NCBI GenBank assembly: GCA_002104935.1
Contig: MCGT01000003.1
Coordinates: 434,001-498,000 of the forward strand
Direction of reading: 5' to 3'
Length of the DNA: 64,000 nt
Source of the DNA: Hesseltinella vesiculosa
Lineage: Eukaryota; Mucoromycota; Mucoromycetes; Mucorales; Cunninghamellaceae
Made by a program: the position numbers and the translations under genes. Positions 33,001 through 45,674 of the stretch are shown piece by piece. Below the pieces are notes generated by a model. That model ran no database searches. It was given only the letters and a program-made list of their open reading frames with translations, and was not told where the DNA came from. Each line of letters opens with the position of its first letter. The stretch's first letter is position 1.

Positions 33001-36000
33001 GCGCACGAAAGAGAAGGAGGTCCGTGCTCTGCAAGGCATTGATCAAAATGAATGGCGTGACAAGTTCCAACAGTCTTCAGGTGAACTCAAACAGCTCCGT
33101 GTGAACTACCTTGAGCTCGAAAAGCAACTAGCCACTGCCAATCAAGACCGTATCATGGCCCAAACCCAAGTATCCGAGCTGTCGCGCCAACAACAGGCTC
33201 AACCTGCTGTCACTGCCCCTACTGACGGTGCCTCTGCTGGCGAAGCCAACGCCACCACCACCGACGGCACCGCCGCTGCCGCCTCCTCTAGCATGGAGCA
33301 GTTGGTTTCTCAGCTGACCGATGCCAACGACACCGTCGCCCGTTTGAAGCAAGAACTTTTCGAATACAAGGATCGTCTTGAGCAAGCCGACGCCACCACC
33401 AACAAGGTATCTGTTGACTTCACCAAATTCTCCGAGGATTCCCAAGCCCGCATCAATCAACTGTCCGACGACCTGGCCTCCAACCACGACAAGATATCCT
33501 CGCTCCAAAAGCAACTGGAGGAACTCACCAACGAAAAACGCGACTCCCAGACCGCGTTCAACACGGCGGAACTCAAGTGGCAAGAGGAGAAACAAGGCCT
33601 GTTGCAGGAAAAGGGTACCCTCGACGACAAGCTCAAGACGGCCCTGGACCAGGTCGCCAACTTGCAATCCGAGCTCAACCAACACGTCACGCTGCTCAAG
33701 GAAAGCGAGCAGCGCTACCAGACCGAAGTTGCCGCCCGCACGCAAGACGCCGAAGCCATGGCCAAGCTGAGGGAAGATGTCCAGCGTCTCACCCTCGACC
33801 TGTCCTCGTCCAAGGCTGAAGTCTTGTCGGCTCAAGAACGCTTGGGCGCCGCAGAACTGTCGTACCGCACCCAAAAAGAGCAAACCGACAGCTCCTATAA
33901 TGATATGAAGCTAAGGTAAAATGCGGATCGTGGCGTCGGGGCAACCAGATCAACTTACCTTTTTTTTTTTTTTTTACCATCCCCCCCCCCCTGCTCTGCT
34001 CTAGACTGGATGATTCACAGAAGCAGCAGCAAGCCTTATCTGAAAAGATCCAACAGTTGCTTGTCAAGGTGAACGAGCTGCGCCAGTCTGCCAATGTGGC
34101 CGAGGACGCAGAATTGACCGAATTGACTGACAGTGCATCCCAGCAACTACGTGACGTCACCAGTACCCTGCGCCGTGAAAAGGACTTGTGGCAAGCCCGT
34201 CACACTGAAGTGCAACAGCGTGCCATGCGAGCCGAGGCCGACTTGGAATTCGTCCAGCATCAACTCACCACGACCCGTGCCGTCCTGGACACCTGTCGCT
34301 CTGAAAAGGACGAATCATCCCGCAAGCAACTGCAGCACCTCAAGGACGCCCAAAATGAGGCTGTCCTTTTCAAGGACAACAACGCCCTGCTGCGCACCAA
34401 CCTTGAACAGACCAAAACCCGCCTCTCTGAGCTGGAAGCCTTGCTGTCTACCAAGGACGCCCAAGTTGAACCACTTGAACGTAAGCAACGCCCATTTCCC
34501 TTTGTCACTTTACGAAAGGGGCATGGGCTGATCCTCACCCTTTTTTTTTTTTACATCTAGTCAAATCCAAGGGTCTGGAGCTTGAGTTGACCCAAGCCAA
34601 GCAAATGATCGAGAACCTTCAAAAGAAGCAAGAAGCTTGGACAGCCCGCAGCGCGATGCTCTTGACAAAGCACAATGTAAGTGTTCCCAAAGCCACACTT
34701 TTATCCCACAGGCAAAGGTTTGACTTGATTTTGGCATTCTAGATCTCCGACCCTCAAGAATTGGAGAAACTCAAGGCTGAGCTAGAAACGGCCAAGGCCG
34801 AAGTGGAAGAAAAGGTGAAGACGATTGAAGTCAAGGAAACGGAAAACAAGGAAGCCGTTGCCAAATTGGAAGCTGAGCTCGCGAAGCAAGTGGACGTTGT
34901 AAGTCAAAGGATTCGTTGCATTCATCGATTGCTAAACATTCTCATTTTAATAGGGTCTTCAGCGGTCACGTCAAGCCCTCCTCTTCAAGAAGCAATCTGA
35001 AAAGCATGAAGCCGAAGTAAGTTTGTCTGAAGCAAAGAGCCCGGGAAAAAGAATTCCATGTTGCTGATCATACCTGTCCTGCCTCCGTAGTACAAGGCGG
35101 CAGCGGAAGAAGTCAAAAAGGTCAAGGAGGAACTGATGCAAGCCAAGAAGAAAGAAGCAGAATCAGTCTCTTCCACCGCAGCCACGACCCGCCCTCCCGA
35201 GCAAGCCCAAAAGATCGAAGAGCTAGAAGCTGCTCTGAAGAAATACCAAGAAGACGAGACAACCCTCAAGGTAACTGCAACCATTTTTCTGTCCCTCCAC
35301 TCATCTCTCTCGCCGACTCTCCTTTTCATAGAATAAGTTCAGCAGTACCTTGACCCGGGCCCGCCTGCTGGCCGCTGAAAAGGTAGGGGCAGTGCCGCTA
35401 TCTTCTAAAGGCGATCACTCATATTTTTTTTTCTCTACCCTCTCAAAAGAAAAAAGTGTCAGATGCTTCGGAAGCGTTGCGCAAGCAAAACGAAGAGCTG
35501 ACAGAGGAAAGCAAGAAGATCAAGGCTGAGTTGGAAGAGGTCAAGAAACAGTTGGCAGCCAAGACTGAAGAACTGAAGGCCCTGGAAGTGCAGGTCAATC
35601 GCATGAAGGCCGTTGAGTCGCTCAATACCAACAAGAGCGAAAAGCTTAAAAAGGAAGTTGCATCACTCCAAGCCCAGTTAAAACAGTTGTCTGCTGGTCC
35701 TGCCATCGCGGCTCCCACGCCCAGCGTGGCCACCAGTGCCTCCTCTGGTCCTGCACCGACGACCGGCACGCCTCCTGCCACCAAACCTCTTGCAGCCACT
35801 CCTCCTGTCACCAAGCCTGTTGCGGCCACTCCCCCAACCGTCGCCAGCAACAAAGCATTGACGCCTGGAGCCACCACCTCGCCTGCACCCGACGCAGCTG
35901 CTTCATCCGCCGCCGCCACTCCTGACACACCTTCAAGCCAGCAAGTGTCCACGCCTTCTAACGCAAAACTGTCCCCTGCAGCCCAGCCCTTCACCCCCAC

Positions 36001-36094
36001 GTCCTTGCCTTCTCCCAATACCAATGGCAATGCTGTTGCCGGCCAAAAACGTACCCAAGAAGGTGATCTGGAGGAACCCCCCAGCAAAAAATAA
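30076..36094 (+). CDS. TPR/Mlp1-type nuclear basket nucleoporin
   Basis: This is a giant coiled-coil protein expected to form the nuclear basket and act in mRNA export control. Fifteen exons (30076-30103 through 35450-36094) join in frame to 1657 aa. Almost the whole length to about residue 1500 is heptad-rich coiled coil. Family-specific segments are LVQKYESSGHYWDDIFGDYF, LRYMLRFVQYQYG, FKDFDEMQQRNQTLM and LSLTVAERDRLLKQAG. The C-terminal 130 residues are Pro/Ala/Thr-rich with repeated ATPP and TKP units. They end in a probable nuclear localisation patch (GQKRTQEGD ... PPSKK). AATAAA lies at 36167-36172. The length is between yeast Mlp2 and human TPR. Confidence 0.88.
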
Positions 36095-36328
36095 TGCTTT
36101 CTCTCTCCTCTATCATGTTTTTTTTTCCTTTATTCAATGTATATCCTTTTGCTTCTTTAACTCATGAATAAATCAGACTACACGAATTCGTGAACACCAT
36201 CCGTCATGCTATTGCCAATAGGCATTAAAATAAATTGGTTGGTGCGTTTATTCACGCTGAAAATAATTACAGATGCGAGTGAAAAAAAAAAAAAAAAAAA
36301 AACCTGCGCTCCGCTGGACAAGGGAATA

Positions 36329-37662
36329 TTATGATCGTGAGGTGAATGGAGAGAATTTCAGTGACCGGGTGCGTTTGGAGGGAGTACTGGCATGGGGGCT
36401 TGCGCTTTTTCTGAAATGGAGCAGGAAATCATTGGCATGGTTCTCGTATTCCTTATTCACAGTGTGCTTGGGATTGAGAGAGACATAGTCACGTATGCTG
36501 GGGTTTTTACTGAGCTGGTGCACGAGCATTCTCCTGTTGTCATTGCTTTCTTTGCTGACAAAGTTCTTGTCTGTCACAGTGACAAATGTATCCAAATCCT
36601 CCGTGTGTGCACCAGCAGTCACCCATGAAAGAGCAGCCAGGGCGTTATAGTCTCGCTTGGTGTCAGTGTTGGATTCAGCAAGGTAGGGACGCGACACAAC
36701 GGTGGTTGGGCGAGAAATGGAAGGGCTGGTATGAGTCGATGGTAAGGATTTGTTGTGCAACTGCTTTCCAGAGATGGTGGAAATGGCCGATGGTTTCGAA
36801 GCTTGGACAGGTCGATGCTGCTTTGGCACATCAACGAGGGGACGTTTACTTGGCGGACATTGGGACAGGTTGGTATAATGGTCAGAGGTATGTTGAGGCA
36901 TTGGCAGCCGGCTCGTAGCATCTAGCAGACGCGACAGAGGTCTGCTTGGAGCTGCTGCATCGTTCTGGGATGCCCTATCGAGCACTAGCATTGGCCGCTT
37001 TTTTGACATTGGAGAATGCGTTGGCCGTGGAAGCAGTACGACATTTTCGGCGGGGGCTTCTGGTAGGTAAGTATTCGTGCTCGCACTTTTACTGCTGTTG
37101 CTGATGATGATGGGCGTGGTGGCTGTGGCATGGACAGGTGAGATGGGTAGGGATGGAGGGTTACTGTTGGTTGGCACACGCCGGGACTTGCTTGTGGCAT
37201 GTTTGGGTATGATCAAGATGTCATCCTTAGAGGGTATTGACGGCAGGCTAGCATTAGGCTCATGTGATAGATTATGGGCGTCTTCTGGTGAAGGGAGCGG
37301 CTGATATCTGAGTAGAGAGGAGAAAAGCAGAGGACCTGTGGTAGGATCCGTGATTTCTTCTAGCCATTGGTCGATGCGAGAAGGAGACGAGTCTGTCGTG
37401 GACGTCAGTATCAGCTGATCGTCCTCGGTAGGAAGTTGGACACCTTGCCAGTACCAATTATGCTTACAATCGTCACATGTCCTGCCCATCCAAACCCACA
37501 AAAAATCAATTGAGTATAGCTGCATTAGCGAGGTTGAAAAGCTTACGCAAATTTTCTTCTGCCGTAAAACGAGACACTAAAGCTTCCGCAGTGGGGGCAA
37601 TGGAATTTGAATTGAGCTTGGGCAAGTTCTTGAGCTTGAGAAACATCGGCAAAGAGGCCCAT
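36329..37662 (-). CDS. Hypothetical protein with N-terminal four-Cys zinc ribbon
   Basis: Exons 37662-37547 and 37481-36329 join in frame to 422 aa. The start MGLFADVSQAQELAQAQ is followed by a zinc-ribbon-like CPHCGSFSVSF ... CDDCKHNWYWQGV, whose two CxxC knuckles lie on different exons. The rest is Ser/Pro/Thr-rich and probably disordered. Near the C-terminus lies a denser segment (RRMLVHQLSKNPSIRDYVSL). I do not recognise the family. The paired CxxC knuckles suggest zinc binding, perhaps to nucleic acid or protein. It shares a 170-bp divergent promoter with the DDHD gene. Confidence 0.65.
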
Positions 37663-37832
37663 TTATGGAGCTGCCATGAAGCAAGAAAAAAAAGAGGGAA
37701 AAACAAACAAAAAGTGGACCACCGGTCTTTTAAAAAATGGAGAACAAAGTCAATGCCGTCGATTTTTCCATTTTTTCTCTTTCTTTTTTTTCTTTTTTTC
37801 TTTTTCTTTTTTTTATTCACCTGGCCACTTTT
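37663..37832. promoter_or_regulatory. Divergent promoter between zinc-ribbon and DDHD genes
   Basis: A 170-bp spacer with a long T/C-rich stretch (37761-37819). No defined element is recognised. Confidence 0.4.
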
Positions 37833-40399
37833 ATGTTCTTTGAATCGACGTACCTGCCCTCGCCCCAACTGTCCGATGGAGAACAGGGTAAGAGAGTAGC
37901 ATAACGATCCTATCGTTTGCTGATCGTGTGGTTTTAGATGAACCATTGGCTGTGGACGAGCCACTGAATGGCCCTTCCACGAAACAAGACGATGACCAAC
38001 AACGACCTGTCAACCACTTGGTTTTTGTTATCCACGTAGGTTTTTAAGACATAATTGACCCATTTTACACGGACATTCATCAAACCATTGAAACTTTCTC
38101 CTCATTGCTTAAACATTAAAGGGGATCGGCCAGGTGAGTGACCCATGTCCAACCCAAAACGTGGCAGGCACTGAGTCTTTTTCTTTTTCATTTTGTAGCA
38201 AACCGAGCAGTATGGACAATTTTATGAGCATGGTAAGAGAAGAACAAAAGAATATCACATGCTTATCTCGTCGTTTTAGTGGAGCATTTGAAAGAAACGG
38301 CAGGTCAAGTGCTACAAAGCAAGCTGCCCGACCGTGATGTACACATGGAACTCATTCCTATTGAATGGCACCGACACATTCACGATCACGTGGATTCAAC
38401 GCTGGAACGCATCACCTTGAAATCCATCCCGACCATCCGCTTGATTGAGAACGAATACTTGGCCGACGTGCTCCTGTATTTCTCCAAGGACCGGGGCCAA
38501 ATCATCATTGATCATGTCATTGAAACTTTCAACGCCTCCTACCGCAACTTTATGACCAAGCACCCCGATTTCGATGGTCAAATTGTCATTTTGGGCTATT
38601 CGTAAGTTTGAAAAAAAAGAGGGGATGGGGAAAGGGGCTGAAAAGGACTTGCTAATTGCCTCTCATTTTTTTTTTTTTTTTTTTTTTTGCTGCATACTCT
38701 AGTTTGGGCGGCATCATCACATGGGACATTCTCTCTCACCAACGCTCCATTGACACTGACGACGAAAAACAGCACTATTCCAGACTGGACATCAAGTATG
38801 CCGCCTTGGATTTCACCCCGTCCCATTTCTTCTCCCTGGGCTCTCCCATCAGTGCTGTCCTGACGTTCCGTAACCAATCGCCTTTGTATTATCACCCAGA
38901 CCCTTCCATCTGTTACGAGAACATTTATCATCCTTTTGATCCTTTGGTACTGCACCCAACGCTCTCCTTTGCATGATGTCTCCTGCTTACCGGCGTTTTT
39001 TTTTTTTTTTTTTTAGGCTTACCGGATGGAGCCACTGTTTGATGAATTTTACACCAACGAGCCCGCCGTGCCTATTGATCGCGTGGCCCCATCGTCCTCG
39101 TTTTCGTTTCCTTCTCTCCCCTCTTTCACAGGCACAAGCCTCTTCTCATTTTTTTCCTGGCGATCGCAAATACCTGCACAGCCTGCAGCTGAACCTGCCC
39201 CCGCCGCACCCAAGCCAGAACCAACCAAGAGCAGCGACCTGATCGACCAAACGTCTCTTCTAAACACCAAAGCCTTTGGGGCCCGACCTCCACCTCCTTC
39301 GCCACCCCTCAGGCCCCTTCAAGAAGATTTGACCAAACTGTCATTGGCTCCAGCTTCGGATGCAGACAAAATTGCAACTCCAGCCCCTACAGCATCCACC
39401 AATTCATCCACATTCGTGGACTCGCTGCTTGGCTACTTTGGCAGTAAAAGCAGTGGTAAGGATGCCAAGCCTGATGAGCCAGCCACAACTCCTCCTGGAG
39501 ACCCATTCATGGACCACCAAAGCCCTACTACGCCTCGTAAAGAAGAAGACCCACCCGCCCCAGCCAAGATCCACATTGCATTAACCGACACAGACGATCA
39601 GCCTACGCCATTGCAGCAGGTCCCTTCCAGCCCACTGGATCCTTTATTCGAACAGCTGCTCTCACCGCCACCTCCTGAAGTTGCCGCCTTTCCTAAAAAA
39701 CAACAACGACTTCCGCTGCGACGCGCCAATACATTTGACTATGGTGACGCCGTTGTTGATAGCCTTTATACCATTTCCAAGCAGCAAAACGACGACATGC
39801 CTTCGTTATTACCAGCCGATGCTGACACAGACATGTGCACCACGTTTGCCCCCTACTCTTCGTCACTTGAAAGCACCAGCTCCCTTCCACCTCTGTCGCC
39901 ACCTTCCGTGCACCACCAGCATGAACCCCAAGCTCGTCACCGCTACCATCCACATCATTACCATCATCAATACCGTCCTCAGCTGCATCATCATCACCAC
40001 AAAAGTTCATCGTACCGTCGTTCTCCGCGCCGCTCTCGCTTCCACCGGCGCTTTCCTTCCGGACACCACCTGATCGATATCCTCGGTATTGACGGCGTTC
40101 GCATCGAAGCCATCGAACGAGCCCGGATCAACTTCCAGCGGTCTGCTGAGGGACCCTTCCAGCAAGCCCTCAAGAAGCTACCTGGCCAACGCCGTGTGGA
40201 TCATCTGCTGCAGCATGAAGGTATACTCAGCATGATCACCAACGAATACCTTGTTGGCCTTCGCGCGCACTTCTCCTACTGGACCAGCAAAGATCTCATT
40301 TGGCACATCATCCGACATCTGGAACCTATCAATGCTCCAGTCCAGTCGACGTCCGTACCAGCTTCTGCCGACCCTTTGCCTGCTTCCTCAAAAGACTAG
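37833..40399 (+). CDS. DDHD-domain phospholipase (intracellular PLA1 family)
   Basis: This is a probable acyl hydrolase of phosphatidic acid and related lipids acting on ER-Golgi membranes. Exons 37833-37887, 37938-38035, 38122-38133, 38199-38232, 38280-38601, 38703-38946 and 39017-40399 give 715 aa in frame. The N-terminal lipase part has HLVFVIH then GIGQ, the latter from a 12-nt microexon. The nucleophile motif GYSLGG carries Ser. The DDHD domain begins LGSPISAVLTFR and HPFDPLAYRMEP, and ends RRVDHLLQHEG ... RAHFSYWTSKD. Between these halves sits a roughly 330-residue Pro/Ser- and His-rich insertion. Animal relatives carry WWE and SAM modules that are not visible here. The Ser and Asp/His motifs appear present, so it is probably active. 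Confidence 0.87.
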
Positions 40400-42954
40400 A
40401 CAAAATGAAAGATAAGAGAACAATCCACGTATCAAGATAGACGCCATATTTATTTAGACGCATGCTAGACTTTCATATAAATTTTTTGATTCGTACAAAT
40501 AATTGAGTAGTTCAGCGGGTTCGATGCGTGATGAGAGAGATACACGAGACCAGGGAACTCGAACTTGGATTGGCATGTGCGAAGCAAAAAACATGCTCCC
40601 AGGGCACAAAGTTAATAAAACATGCAGGAGTTAGCCCAATAACAATTAAAGGACAAGCTCAGTATTCCCGGCAAAATACACTCTTTCCGCGAGAAACCAA
40701 TAAAGTGGTTGTTTCTTATGAGCAACTTCTTCACCACCTTAGGATCTGGCATGTTTGACAGGATATAGTGGAAATAATAGCCTCCACCATTATGCGCCGT
40801 CAGAAAGAAGGATAAATCTTGATAAAATTGATACTCCCAGGTTGATGGCAAAAAAAGCTGCTGAAGAATCGGCGAAAAAAAAAATGTTTCTTGTCTTTTT
40901 TTACTTTTTTTTTTGTACAGTATCCTTTTGTAAATTGCCAACTTTGCAGTGCTCAATTTAGCACGAGAATTAAACGGGATCCCCATATGATTGTTGATCC
41001 GGTTTGGAAAATGCTTGTTCTCTACCGGCGGCAAGCTTATTATTTAGAACTGGTTAAGCCGCTGGTATACAGCATTTGACAGCGATGCCAACTGTTTGAT
41101 TATCTGAAGCATGAACAGGTCGTGTGGACGGAGATGAAGGGGAAAGGTGCTCCAGGCGAATGGCCTGTCTCCTCTTCCTCCTCCGGCTCGTCATCCGGGT
41201 CTCTTCGAAGGTGCAAGTTGGTAAGTGCTGTTTTATTGATTCTTTTGTTTTTTTTTTATCCATTACTGACTGATTCTTACATGTTAAACAAAATTATAAA
41301 GGGGGATTAACAGTTTCTCGGCATTTTGCTGGGTTTCCGTGTCCATGCTACAAAAAAAACATTTCAAGAATGCAAAATCATTGAAGGAGCATTTGGTGAA
41401 GAAACAGTTGCAGTGATGTACATTTATGATTCAATGGCTGATGCTGCGCCTCACACTGGCTCTGTTGAAATTCCGTCCTCATTGCGCATGCATGATGAGC
41501 GTGATGATCGGTTTCACAGAGACTATGGACATTGTAATTGATACTATTCTAACAGAGAAAAAAAAATACAAAAAAAATTACTAAACAAAAGATACCTACA
41601 ACACTGCGACAACTACGATGAATATTGGCGTGGAACTTCAACCACCTTGTTGTCAGTCTCTGCAAACAAGAACGACGAAACGTTGTAGCCGAAGGAAATA
41701 GCCTAGCACTCTGGCAAAAGAAAGACGTGACAGGCTTCGCTATCTTTTTTTTTTTTGGATAATTCCTGCATTGAAAAAAAAAATTGAAAGGGCGACGTGC
41801 CGTCACTTTCAGGCAGTTTTTTTTTCGCGTTTCCTTTTTTCCTATTCCTTTTCGACCCATTTTTCCTTGGTTGCTTGGAAGAAGAAGAAAGCATCGATGA
41901 TTGTGCACGTGGTTTCTATTTTTCCAACCGGGTGTAATACTCCTTTTGGACGACAAGGTCAGGATCGGGGCCACATATTTGTCAGTACCAATTTTTTTTT
42001 TTTTTTACTGTTCAGTAGGTTCCATGAAGAATTTCGAGGGTGTGATTTTGTTGAATGGTGCTGGGGAGGCACCTGGTACTCACATGGGTTAGGAATTAGA
42101 TTGCATGGAGCCCAATATCAAGTCGATGCAATTTATATGAACTCGGTCTGAGCCAAGTCGAGCGAGTTGCCGAGCCTTTGCATGGACAACGGAACAACAA
42201 GGCTGTTCTCATTCCATCCATCATTGATTTCGCTACTTGCCACCACGGTTACTATCCTTAAGATACAGTACTGAGGGGGAAAAGATAGAATGATGGCGTA
42301 GGTACATACCTCTCCTTTTTTTTTTTTTTTTTAGTAGCAAATTTGGTGGCCAACTTCTTCATGGGATCATTTCATTTTATTTTAGGTCGTGGTTGTGCCG
42401 CGTTAAGAGCCGATCTATGTCCCCTATGCCTCCTTCAACACTGACATTACTGCCCTACTCTGAACTCAACCATAACAGGAAGCATACATGTCCCTTGGAG
42501 CTCGAATGTATTGAAGAAACGACCAACACTCTATCTCGTTGACCTGCGCTTTTTTATTCCCTGGGGGTGCCTGTGCTACAATGTCCTTGTTCTCGAAACA
42601 ACGTTTACTCCTGCTTGATTCATCTCCGCCCTAAGAATGGCACTCCATTTTATTGTTGCCTACCAACCCCTCTTGTCGACCCGTTGCCAACCATAATCGA
42701 TGGCTGACTCCTTCCATTTTTGTCCTTGATGCGAACCACGGGGGTGGGCGACTGGTATTGTCCGCAGGATTTCGTACGATGTCCTTGGGCAGCTTGTTTG
42801 GCTTATTTTAAAAAGGATGGAGAATCAGGAGAAGGTCAAAATAAAACACAGCATTTTCTTTTATTACTTGAAACATTGGTCATAAAAAGGGCGTCATGGG
42901 GAGTGTAAAAAAAAAAGAAGGCAGGTATTTTTTTTTTTGAAGAGCGAGTGGAAT
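40400..42954. other. Gene-poor region with degenerate coding-like fragments
   Basis: No intact gene is seen. Fragments that read protein-like include a minus-strand stretch at about 40700-40840 (WEYQFYQDLSFFLTAHNGGG, then ILSNMPDPKVVKKLL). Others are a plus-strand stretch at about 41088-41220 (LFDYLKHEQVVWTEMKGKGA) and one near 42478-42560 with an IEETTNTLSR segment. All are short, interrupted and in different frames. Decayed transposon or gene remnants are the simplest reading. T/A homopolymers are common. Confidence 0.4.
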
Positions 42955-44032
42955 TTAGCAGTTCCAGACTGAGGCTTCCAAAATGTTCTGAGAGGGCTCG
43001 ATGGAGATGAAGCTATCGGTGACGATATTATTATACATCTGCATGTCGATGACGTTGCCACAGTAGCTCAAGTGTTGATTGAAGGAATGTACAGAAGAAT
43101 TAGCGGACGCGATGGAAATGGAGGGGGTATGAGGGTAGGAAGAAGAGCTATCCTCCAAGTAGTCGGGGGTGGTCAATGGCGAGGGCTGGGGCAAAAACTC
43201 TTGGGCAGGGCCTCCTGGTGGGGCGGTCATGGGGCAGCCAGCTAAGTAGTTTGGATAAAAATCTACAGGCACAGGAGGGTTGGCGGTCCAGTCGGAATGT
43301 GAAGACGTAGGTGGCACATAGAGCTGGTTGCGCTGTGAAGGTAAAAAGAATTCCAACGAGGAGGTGGACAAGGTGGAGGAGGTAGAGGATACACTGTCTT
43401 TTTTCTGGGAAGGCGATTTGGCTTTGGAAGAGGGTGAGCGATGGGACACTGCAGCGAGAGCTGTGGCAGCTGCAGAAAGTGGCGGTGACAAGGAATCCAT
43501 CTTTGGCGTAGGCATTGGCGAGATGTCGTTGACAGGGGTCATTGCACTGGAGACTGTAGAAGGAGCGGGAGGGGATACCATCACTATTTCACTTCCTGGC
43601 ATGTTCATCCATTCCATTTGATGGCTGTTTTCAAGCGAACTGAACCAGTGCCGCTGCGACTTTAAATCAGCCTCGATCTGTCGGATCTTGATTTCCAGTT
43701 GAGAGAGGTTGTTGACAAAGGGGTCCACGTTGGTGGTTTGGGAATTGCGAGACCTGCGGTTTTTTGGGTAGGCACACAGGATCCCACTTGAGGAACATCG
43801 GCTGCAATTGGGCTGCTCACCATCACATCGGACCTGAAAAAGGCATGGCATAAAACATAGATAAGTCTCATTGATCATTTTCGATGCCAAAATGTACCTT
43901 TTTGTAATGACATCGGATGCAGGCAATGGGGGCTCTGGGTCGCTTCATGGAGGCATGCATTCTTGTGATAGCATGGCCAGGGTTGTCTGCTCGAGTGACA
44001 ATGGCTTTTGAGTGGTTGAGTTTGGATACCAT
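42955..44032 (-). CDS. Zn2Cys6 binuclear cluster transcription factor
   Basis: Exons 44032-43898 and 43833-42955 give 337 aa. The cluster is split by the intron: CIRCHYKK on exon 1 and VRCDGEQPNCSRCSSSGILC on exon 2. Together they make C-x2-C-x6-C-x6-C-x2-C-x6-C. A basic linker and a short coiled coil (LSQLEIKIRQIEADLKSQ) for dimerisation follow. The rest is Ser/Pro-rich with poly-Ser, a likely activation region. No fungal-specific middle-homology domain is seen, so the protein is short for the family. It has a nuclear role; targets unknown. Confidence 0.87.
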
Positions 44033-44851
44033 TGACTTATGAAATATAGGAAATGTTAGATAGAAGAGAATGAACAAAATAGAATTAAAAAAAAAGAAGT
44101 GTTCTTATTTAAACTTTTTTTTACGACTCTGAATGCATAAAATTAAGCTCACAAGCAAATTTCAAGCGAGTGCAGACGAAAAAAAAAAAAAAAAAAAGCG
44201 TGACACTTTTTCCCATTCGATGATTGCTATGATACTCCTTAGTTTTATTTCTTATGAACTAAAGTAGAAAGGAAAAGCGTAAGAAGATCATAGATCCGAC
44301 CAAGAAACATGGGGTCCCAAACTTTTGTATAATCGTTGATGTCAGTCTAAAACAAAATGTGTGCGTGGGGTGATTTTTGAACTCCTTGATACCCATTTCA
44401 GTTCATTTTTTTCAAATTTGTCAAGCGTCAGCTGTCAGTGGAAAAAAAAGGGTCCATTGTTGAGGGTGCAATGAACAAATATCACTGAGCATGATTTTTT
44501 CTTCTTTTTTTTGGTGTTTCCCATTTAGGTCGAGGAAGATTTCATTTTTGGCAAGAATTTCTAGAAGTGATGTTTAGATCACGTCTTTTCGTTTTGACTC
44601 CGTGTTTCTGCATGCATCGTTTCGTTGTCACCAACCTGATACCAACGATAATACTCGTGGTCAAGATAATAAAGACTGCATCAAGGCTTGACAAGGCTTT
44701 TGGCAATACCTAAAATTTTCTTGTTGCACCAAACTTAAAAGGGAACCACCAACCTTATCTAGGAAATGATTGAAAACGGGAGCCAGGCTACGAATCCTCA
44801 TTTTTTCTCTTTTTTTCCCACCTGACTCCCAAAAAGAAGAGGAAGAAAAAC
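44033..44851. other. Divergent intergenic region
   Basis: This lies between the Zn2Cys6 gene start (-) and the PEBP gene start (+). It has an A tract at about 44180-44197. No gene or RNA is recognised. Confidence 0.5.
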
Positions 44852-45674
44852 ATGCCTTTATTGACTGTCCAAGATACCATGATCCATTCCTTAAAAAAGA
44901 ACCAGTTGATACCTGACGGTAAGTATGTTGATAAGCAAAAAATGAATTGGTGTGAAAAAAAAAAAAAAGAAAAAACGGCGAGAATTGCAGGCCCATGCAT
45001 GATTTTTCTTCCAGTATGGGGCGAAGATGAAACCATTTCGACCTCGACGATGCTGCAAGTCGAATACCCTGACAACAGGGATGTAGCTTTTGGTAATACT
45101 TTGCTGGTGTCGCAAACCCAAACTTGCCCAACTGTTCGCTTTGTCCCTCCTGATGAAGAAGCACAATACACCCTTATGATGGTCAGTGACAAAAAAAAAA
45201 AAAAAAAAAAAAAGATGACGCACTGACGCCTTTCTTGTTTCTAAATTTACTTTTTTTCTGCCTGCTCCTAATGCACATGTTTCAAAAAGATCGATCCTGA
45301 TGCTCCTTCGCGAGAACAAAGAGAATTTGGCCCGTGGCGCCATTGGGTGGTGGTGAACATCAAGGCAAGGAAAAAAAAAACAGATGGGAAAACGAGGGCT
45401 GAGTGGTTTTCATTTGAGGCAAATTTAGGCTGGTGATGTGCATCTTGGCCAGCAGCACACGCCATATACTGGCCCCGGTCCACTCCCCAACAGTGGCGAA
45501 CATCGCTACATCTTTTTGCTCTTCCAGCAAGCCCAACAGGACAAGATGTTCCCAGCCATGGCTCACGAGGGACGACTCCAGCGGCGCTGCTTTGCATTCA
45601 AAGATTTCGCCTCCGACCACTCTCTCGAATTGGTTGCTATGAATTACTTTTTGTGCCCTTCTGACCAGCAATAA
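44852..45674 (+). CDS. Phosphatidylethanolamine-binding protein family member
   Basis: Exons 44852-44918, 45015-45181, 45290-45364 and 45429-45674 give 184 aa in frame. The ligand-pocket motifs are MIDPDAPSREQ, WRHWVVVNIKAGDV, a PYTGPGP turn and GEHRYIFLLFQQ, all classic for PEBP/Tfs1 proteins. These bind anionic lipid head groups, and some inhibit proteases or kinases. The third intron (45365-45428) needs a GC donor (AAG/GCAAGG), since no GT donor keeps the conserved VVVNIKAGD. The stop TAA lies inside an AATAAA at 45670-45675. The role in this fungus cannot be inferred. Confidence 0.88.

Noticed and set aside
33128..33883. 251-codon antisense frame inside the TPR-like gene
   Set aside because: Antisense shadow of codon-biased coiled-coil sequence.
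40510..40620. Possible tRNA-like box sequences (GGTTCGA at about 40518-40524)
   Set aside because: No acceptor stem pairing, no proper A box at the right distance and no anticodon arm could be drawn.
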